Source: Lamprobacter modestohalophilus (GTDB lineage Bacteria; Pseudomonadota; Gammaproteobacteria; Chromatiales; Chromatiaceae). Taken from it: a stretch of 64,000 nt of DNA. Where the stretch lies: the NCBI RefSeq assembly GCF_016583905.1, contig NZ_NRRY01000010.1, positions 53,972-117,971 of the forward strand. Reading direction: 5' to 3'. The first letter of the stretch is position 1, and each line of letters begins with the position of its first letter. Under the pieces are notes generated by a model. It ran no database searches and was not told where the DNA came from. It was given only the letters and a program-made list of their open reading frames with translations. Of this stretch, positions 61,353 to 64,000 are shown one piece after another. The translations under genes and the position numbers were made by a program.

Positions 61353-62728
61353 TGGACAGTCAGCCCGTTTTGAGGATTCCAGTCGGCCTCGCGGAGCGCA
61401 TGCAGACACTGCTGCATCCGTCCCCGTTCGAAGAGCGTTTCGCCTTTGCCGCCGCACGAATGCTGCAGGGGGGTCAAGGGCAGACGCAGGCGACGCTGTT
61501 GGAGCAACTGGTCGTGGTCGGGGAGCGTGACTATGAACGCACCTCGGCTGCAGGGTTGGCGCTGACGGAAGATGCATCCGGGCGCATGAACCAATGGGCC
61601 CTGCAACTCGCCGCGCATGGCTGGATCGCCGTGCACTTGCATAGCCACCCACCCGGTGTGAACGATTTCAGTGCCACCGACGATGCCGCTGAGTCCGGGC
61701 TGGCCCACTGGCTGTTGCAGCAGGGTGTGGCTCAGTTCTGGAGCTTGGTCTGGCCTCAGGGCGGGGTGCCGCGCGCTCGGCTGTGGCAGCAAGGTGTGGC
61801 GCTATCTGGAAAGGTCGTTCTGGGCCTGGCGCCGGTCGAGCCGGCGGAAAGTCCGATGGCACCGGCGTTGGACCGCCAGCGCGCGTTTGGTCCGGCCCTG
61901 CGCCAGGTTGCCGGTGAGCTGTCAATCGGCGTGGTGGGCGTTGGCGGACTTGGTATGCTCGCGCTGGAGCAACTGGCGCGCGCCGGCTTTCGGCGCTTCG
62001 TCCTGATCGATCCAGACACCATCGAGAGGACCAATCTCAACCGGCTGCCCGGTGTGACGCAGCGCGATATCGGCCGCTCGAAGGTGCAGGTGGGCAAGCG
62101 TTTGGCTCGACAAATCGCTGCTGCGCTCGATTGCACTGCCGAGGTGATCGCGTTTCCGCGCGATATCTATCTGTCCAAGGCTGCACAGCGCGAACTGCAG
62201 CGGTGCGACCTCATCCTGGCGTTGACCGACAACGAACTCAGTCGCACCATGGCGTTGCAGCTTGCGCTGGACGCTGGGCGTGAATACCTGCAGGCAGGCA
62301 CCGACATCACCCTCAGCGATGACGGCTCGATCGTTGGTCTGCGGGCGGAAGTCACTGGTGCCGAAACCGGTCGCTACTGCCCACTGTGCAGTGGTCGGCT
62401 GTCGCCAGCGCAGGCGTCGGTGGAAGCGCGTGCCTATGCCGGGGGCGACATTGCCGCGCATGCTCGCCAGGCTGGCTATTTGCCCGACGTTGCGGCACCC
62501 GCAGTGATGGGGCTCAACGCGGTCGCGGCCGGGATGCTCGTGACCGAGATCCAGCGCCGGGCTGCCGGGATCGGTGTTCGCGATTTATTGCAACTGGATC
62601 TTCAGACGGGTAAGTTTCGTGCGGTCGAGCGAGTGTCGATCACGCAGGGCTGCGACGTTTGCGGTGCTGAATCCTCGGGTGAGGTCAGCTCGGCATTGGG
62701 ATCGGAATTAGACCCGTGTTCGACTTGA
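61352..62728 (+). CDS. JAB protease-E1 (ThiF) fusion
   Basis: A 458-residue two-domain enzyme. The N-terminal JAB deubiquitinase has Glu58, then the complete zinc motif His97-x-His99-P-x6-Ser107-x2-Asp110. The C-terminal ThiF/E1 domain (about 175-440) has GVGGLG at 196-201, Asp220, NLNR at 228-231 and Lys244, with Asp293. Two cysteine pairs (343/346 and 434/437) should bind zinc. One protein thus could mature or remove a Ubl and activate it. I start at the ATG at 61352, overlapping the E2 stop (TAATG). It overlaps csx16, on the other strand, by 127 bases. Confidence 0.9.
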   Translation: MDSQPVLRIPVGLAERMQTLLHPSPFEERFAFAAARMLQGGQGQTQATLLEQLVVVGERDYERTSAAGLALTEDASGRMNQWALQLAAHGWIAVHLHSHPPGVNDFSATDDAAESGLAHWLLQQGVAQFWSLVWPQGGVPRARLWQQGVALSGKVVLGLAPVEPAESPMAPALDRQRAFGPALRQVAGELSIGVVGVGGLGMLALEQLARAGFRRFVLIDPDTIERTNLNRLPGVTQRDIGRSKVQVGKRLARQIAAALDCTAEVIAFPRDIYLSKAAQRELQRCDLILALTDNELSRTMALQLALDAGREYLQAGTDITLSDDGSIVGLRAEVTGAETGRYCPLCSGRLSPAQASVEARAYAGGDIAAHARQAGYLPDVAAPAVMGLNAVAAGMLVTEIQRRAAGIGVRDLLQLDLQTGKFRAVERVSITQGCDVCGAESSGEVSSALGSELDPCST

Positions 62729-63009
62729 ACGACGTGGTATTCCTCAATGCACGCCTGACATTCGCGCATATCGGCAGCGCTCAATTCCTTGCCACGCAGC
62801 GCTGGTGGCATTTGCAGGGAGAGATGCAGATACCGTGCTCCATGCGCGCAGATGTTTGCAGCTAGATGAACGGGTAAGGTGCCAATGACGATGTCGCCAT
62901 CGACGACGATCTGAGGATCGAGATGGCTGACGATGTGGTCGATAGCTAGACCTTCGCCGCTTGCCCAATCGCATGCGCCGGGATGGCGTGTGACAAAGTA
63001 CACAGTCAT
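62602..63009 (-). CDS. csx16: Csx16, type III CRISPR accessory protein
   Basis: A 135-residue protein of the Csx16 (VVA1548) family. MTVYFVTRHPGACDWASGEG, then DGDIVIGTLPVHLAANIC and GARYLHLSLQMPPALRGKEL are the family core, within residues 1-95. The last 40 residues are a hydrophilic tail that lies antisense to the end of the JAB-E1 gene. Csx16 is found with type III CRISPR systems, and recent work links it to degradation of cyclic oligoadenylate messengers. The rest of a type III locus is not in the window, so it may lie beyond the right edge. Confidence 0.9.
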   Translation of the reverse strand: MTVYFVTRHPGACDWASGEGLAIDHIVSHLDPQIVVDGDIVIGTLPVHLAANICAHGARYLHLSLQMPPALRGKELSAADMRECQACIEEYHVVQVEHGSNSDPNAELTSPEDSAPQTSQPCVIDTRSTARNLPV

Positions 63010-63046
63010 GCGGATACTTATCTTAATAGGGCGGATCTAGCCGGAG

Positions 63047-63766
63047 TCAGGCTTGATCGTGGCGACCGATCAGCTCCTGGTAGGTTTTCGCTGCTTTCTT
63101 TTTATTTTTATCAGCATTATTTTCCCATTCTAGCAGCAGAGCCTGATGGATTCGCAAGGATTCCAGCAATTGCTGCTCATTGTCGGCGAACGATTTGAGG
63201 GTTTTGTTCTTGTCTTTTCCAAGTTGTTGCGCCAGTTGCTTTTCTGTCCAAGAAGGGATGCCCTTTAGTATAACATCAATATCAACACTGGGTTCTGCAA
63301 CTTCTGATGGGGGTGGGGTTTTGGGAATAGACGGCTTGCCCTGAATTGCCTTATTCCAATAGTCGCTCAAGTCATCAATTGGCTCACCCTGTTCAACAAC
63401 TATTTCTTCATCGACGGCATCACCCTCGGCAGCCCAGTCGAACACTTGTTCTGGCTGCATTGGCTGCATTGGCGGTTGTGGCTCGCCTTTGCTCGCAAAA
63501 CGCTCTCCAAAGACTTCCGCCCAGACGGGCGGGAGTACACGCCGGTCTTTCCATGGCTTCCATGAGTCTCTATCGGCCGTGATCTCCCAAGTCTGAGTTT
63601 GCTCGGTTTGCGGTCCTGGCCATTCCATCATATATGGTCCGCCCCGCGATGCAAGAGCCACTTGACTGTTCAGCAGAAGGAAACGTTGCGGCCATATATC
63701 CGGCGTCGTGATGAGGTGGCGTGATCGCTCCTCGCGCCCTGATGGAATCCGCGCGCATTCCTGTCC
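63047..63766 (-). pseudogene. Gene upstream of csx16, 5' end damaged
   Basis: A frame of about 240 codons reads HLITTPDIWPQRFLLLNSQV, GGPYMMEWPGPQ, and DRRVLPPVWAEVFGERF, then an acidic linker and a C-terminal helical part. It is clearly coding, but TGA and TAA stop codons (63767-63772) come just before it with no in-frame ATG. An ATG with a good AGGA site lies in another frame at about 63758, so a frameshift near the start is likely. Alternatively it could start at GTG 63661. Family not recognised; position before csx16 (37-base gap) suggests a CRISPR-linked role. Confidence 0.5.
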
Positions 63767-64000
63767 TTATCACTGTTTCAGTCTCGGCGATGCCGGCTGG
63801 TGAGGATTACAGGGTTTCAGGAATGCAGGACAAGCCTTTCATGCCATCACAGTGACAGTCACTCTTAGCAACTCGTGGTTAGAAACTCGTGGTGTGGGTG
63901 ATCGTGCTCGCTCGGATGTGACTCAATCCCTCATCGGTGCTCGCGGCGGTTAAACCGCCTGACTCAAGGCGTGCTTTGGATCGTAGGCCTCGCCTTTGGT

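Noticed and set aside
63047..64000. CRISPR array expected near csx16
   Set aside because: No regularly spaced short repeats are visible up to the window edge.
1..64000. tRNA or rRNA genes, including as attachment sites for the two recombinases
   Set aside because: I looked near both recombinases and in the intergenic gaps and saw no cloverleaf with conserved GTTCRA and CCA-end features.

Overview
The window looks like part of the chromosome of a GC-rich gammaproteobacterium, most likely a purple sulfur bacterium or close relative (Chromatiales). The main evidence is a soxX-soxA-soxK-soxL operon in the Allochromatium-type order, with a mono-haem SoxA, together with a beta-carbonic anhydrase, BluB and an IhfB-like protein. 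The species cannot be named from the sequence alone. Most of the window is accessory DNA: two tyrosine recombinases, two insertion sequences, one MITE-like element, several gene remnants and at least three defence-like blocks.

Layout. 1-2.0 kb is gene-poor and full of hairpins and repeats. 2.0-3.7 kb holds a small zinc-ribbon protein, an H-NS-like protein and an HTH-less LexA-like peptidase; this block is bracketed by two diverged direct repeats of about 390 bp. 4.4-6.2 kb: carbonic anhydrase and a CHAP amidase. 6.3-9.6 kb: a tyrosine recombinase preceded by clustered short repeats, with an IS605-type element (TnpA plus TnpB) abutting its 3' end. 9.6-10.3 kb: WGR and LprI-like proteins. 10.6-14.5 kb: soxXAKL with a clear terminator, and endonuclease I upstream. 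14.8-18.5 kb: diguanylate cyclase, BluB and a possible Tat-exported FtsZ-like protein.

18.6-26.9 kb is a compact module: tandem AAA+ ATPase, small basic protein, bacterial PARG, PcfJ-like protein, WYL regulator and an unknown protein. Four copies of a palindrome, GACA-N5-TGTC, lie in its intergenic regions, one of them between the WYL gene and its divergent neighbour. I infer a WYL-controlled regulon joining ADP-ribose chemistry to an AAA+ machine. 27-38.7 kb is a restriction island: a type III-like Mod/Res pair, a SNF2 helicase, an HNH nuclease, remnants of GIY-YIG, DUF4236 and EndA genes, and a 213-bp MITE with an 8-bp target duplication. 38.8-50.5 kb is mixed: an interrupted ParA locus, DUF4236, PIN-like, IhfB, an integrase, a DUF4143 ATPase, KfrA with a 17-bp-arm palindrome, and a frameshifted AHH nuclease. 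An IS1634-type transposase follows (50.7-52.5 kb).

53-63.8 kb is the most interesting part. A four-gene operon encodes three dynamin-like GTPases and a small membrane protein, and is bracketed by 100-bp inverted repeats. It is followed by tandem repeats and then by a second run of same-strand genes: small membrane protein, NYN nuclease, E2-like, NYN nuclease, E2-like, and a JAB-E1 fusion. This looks like a bacterial ubiquitin-like conjugation system with two E2s and two predicted RNases. Downstream, on the other strand, lie csx16, a type III CRISPR accessory gene, and a 5'-damaged gene. No CRISPR array is visible in the window.
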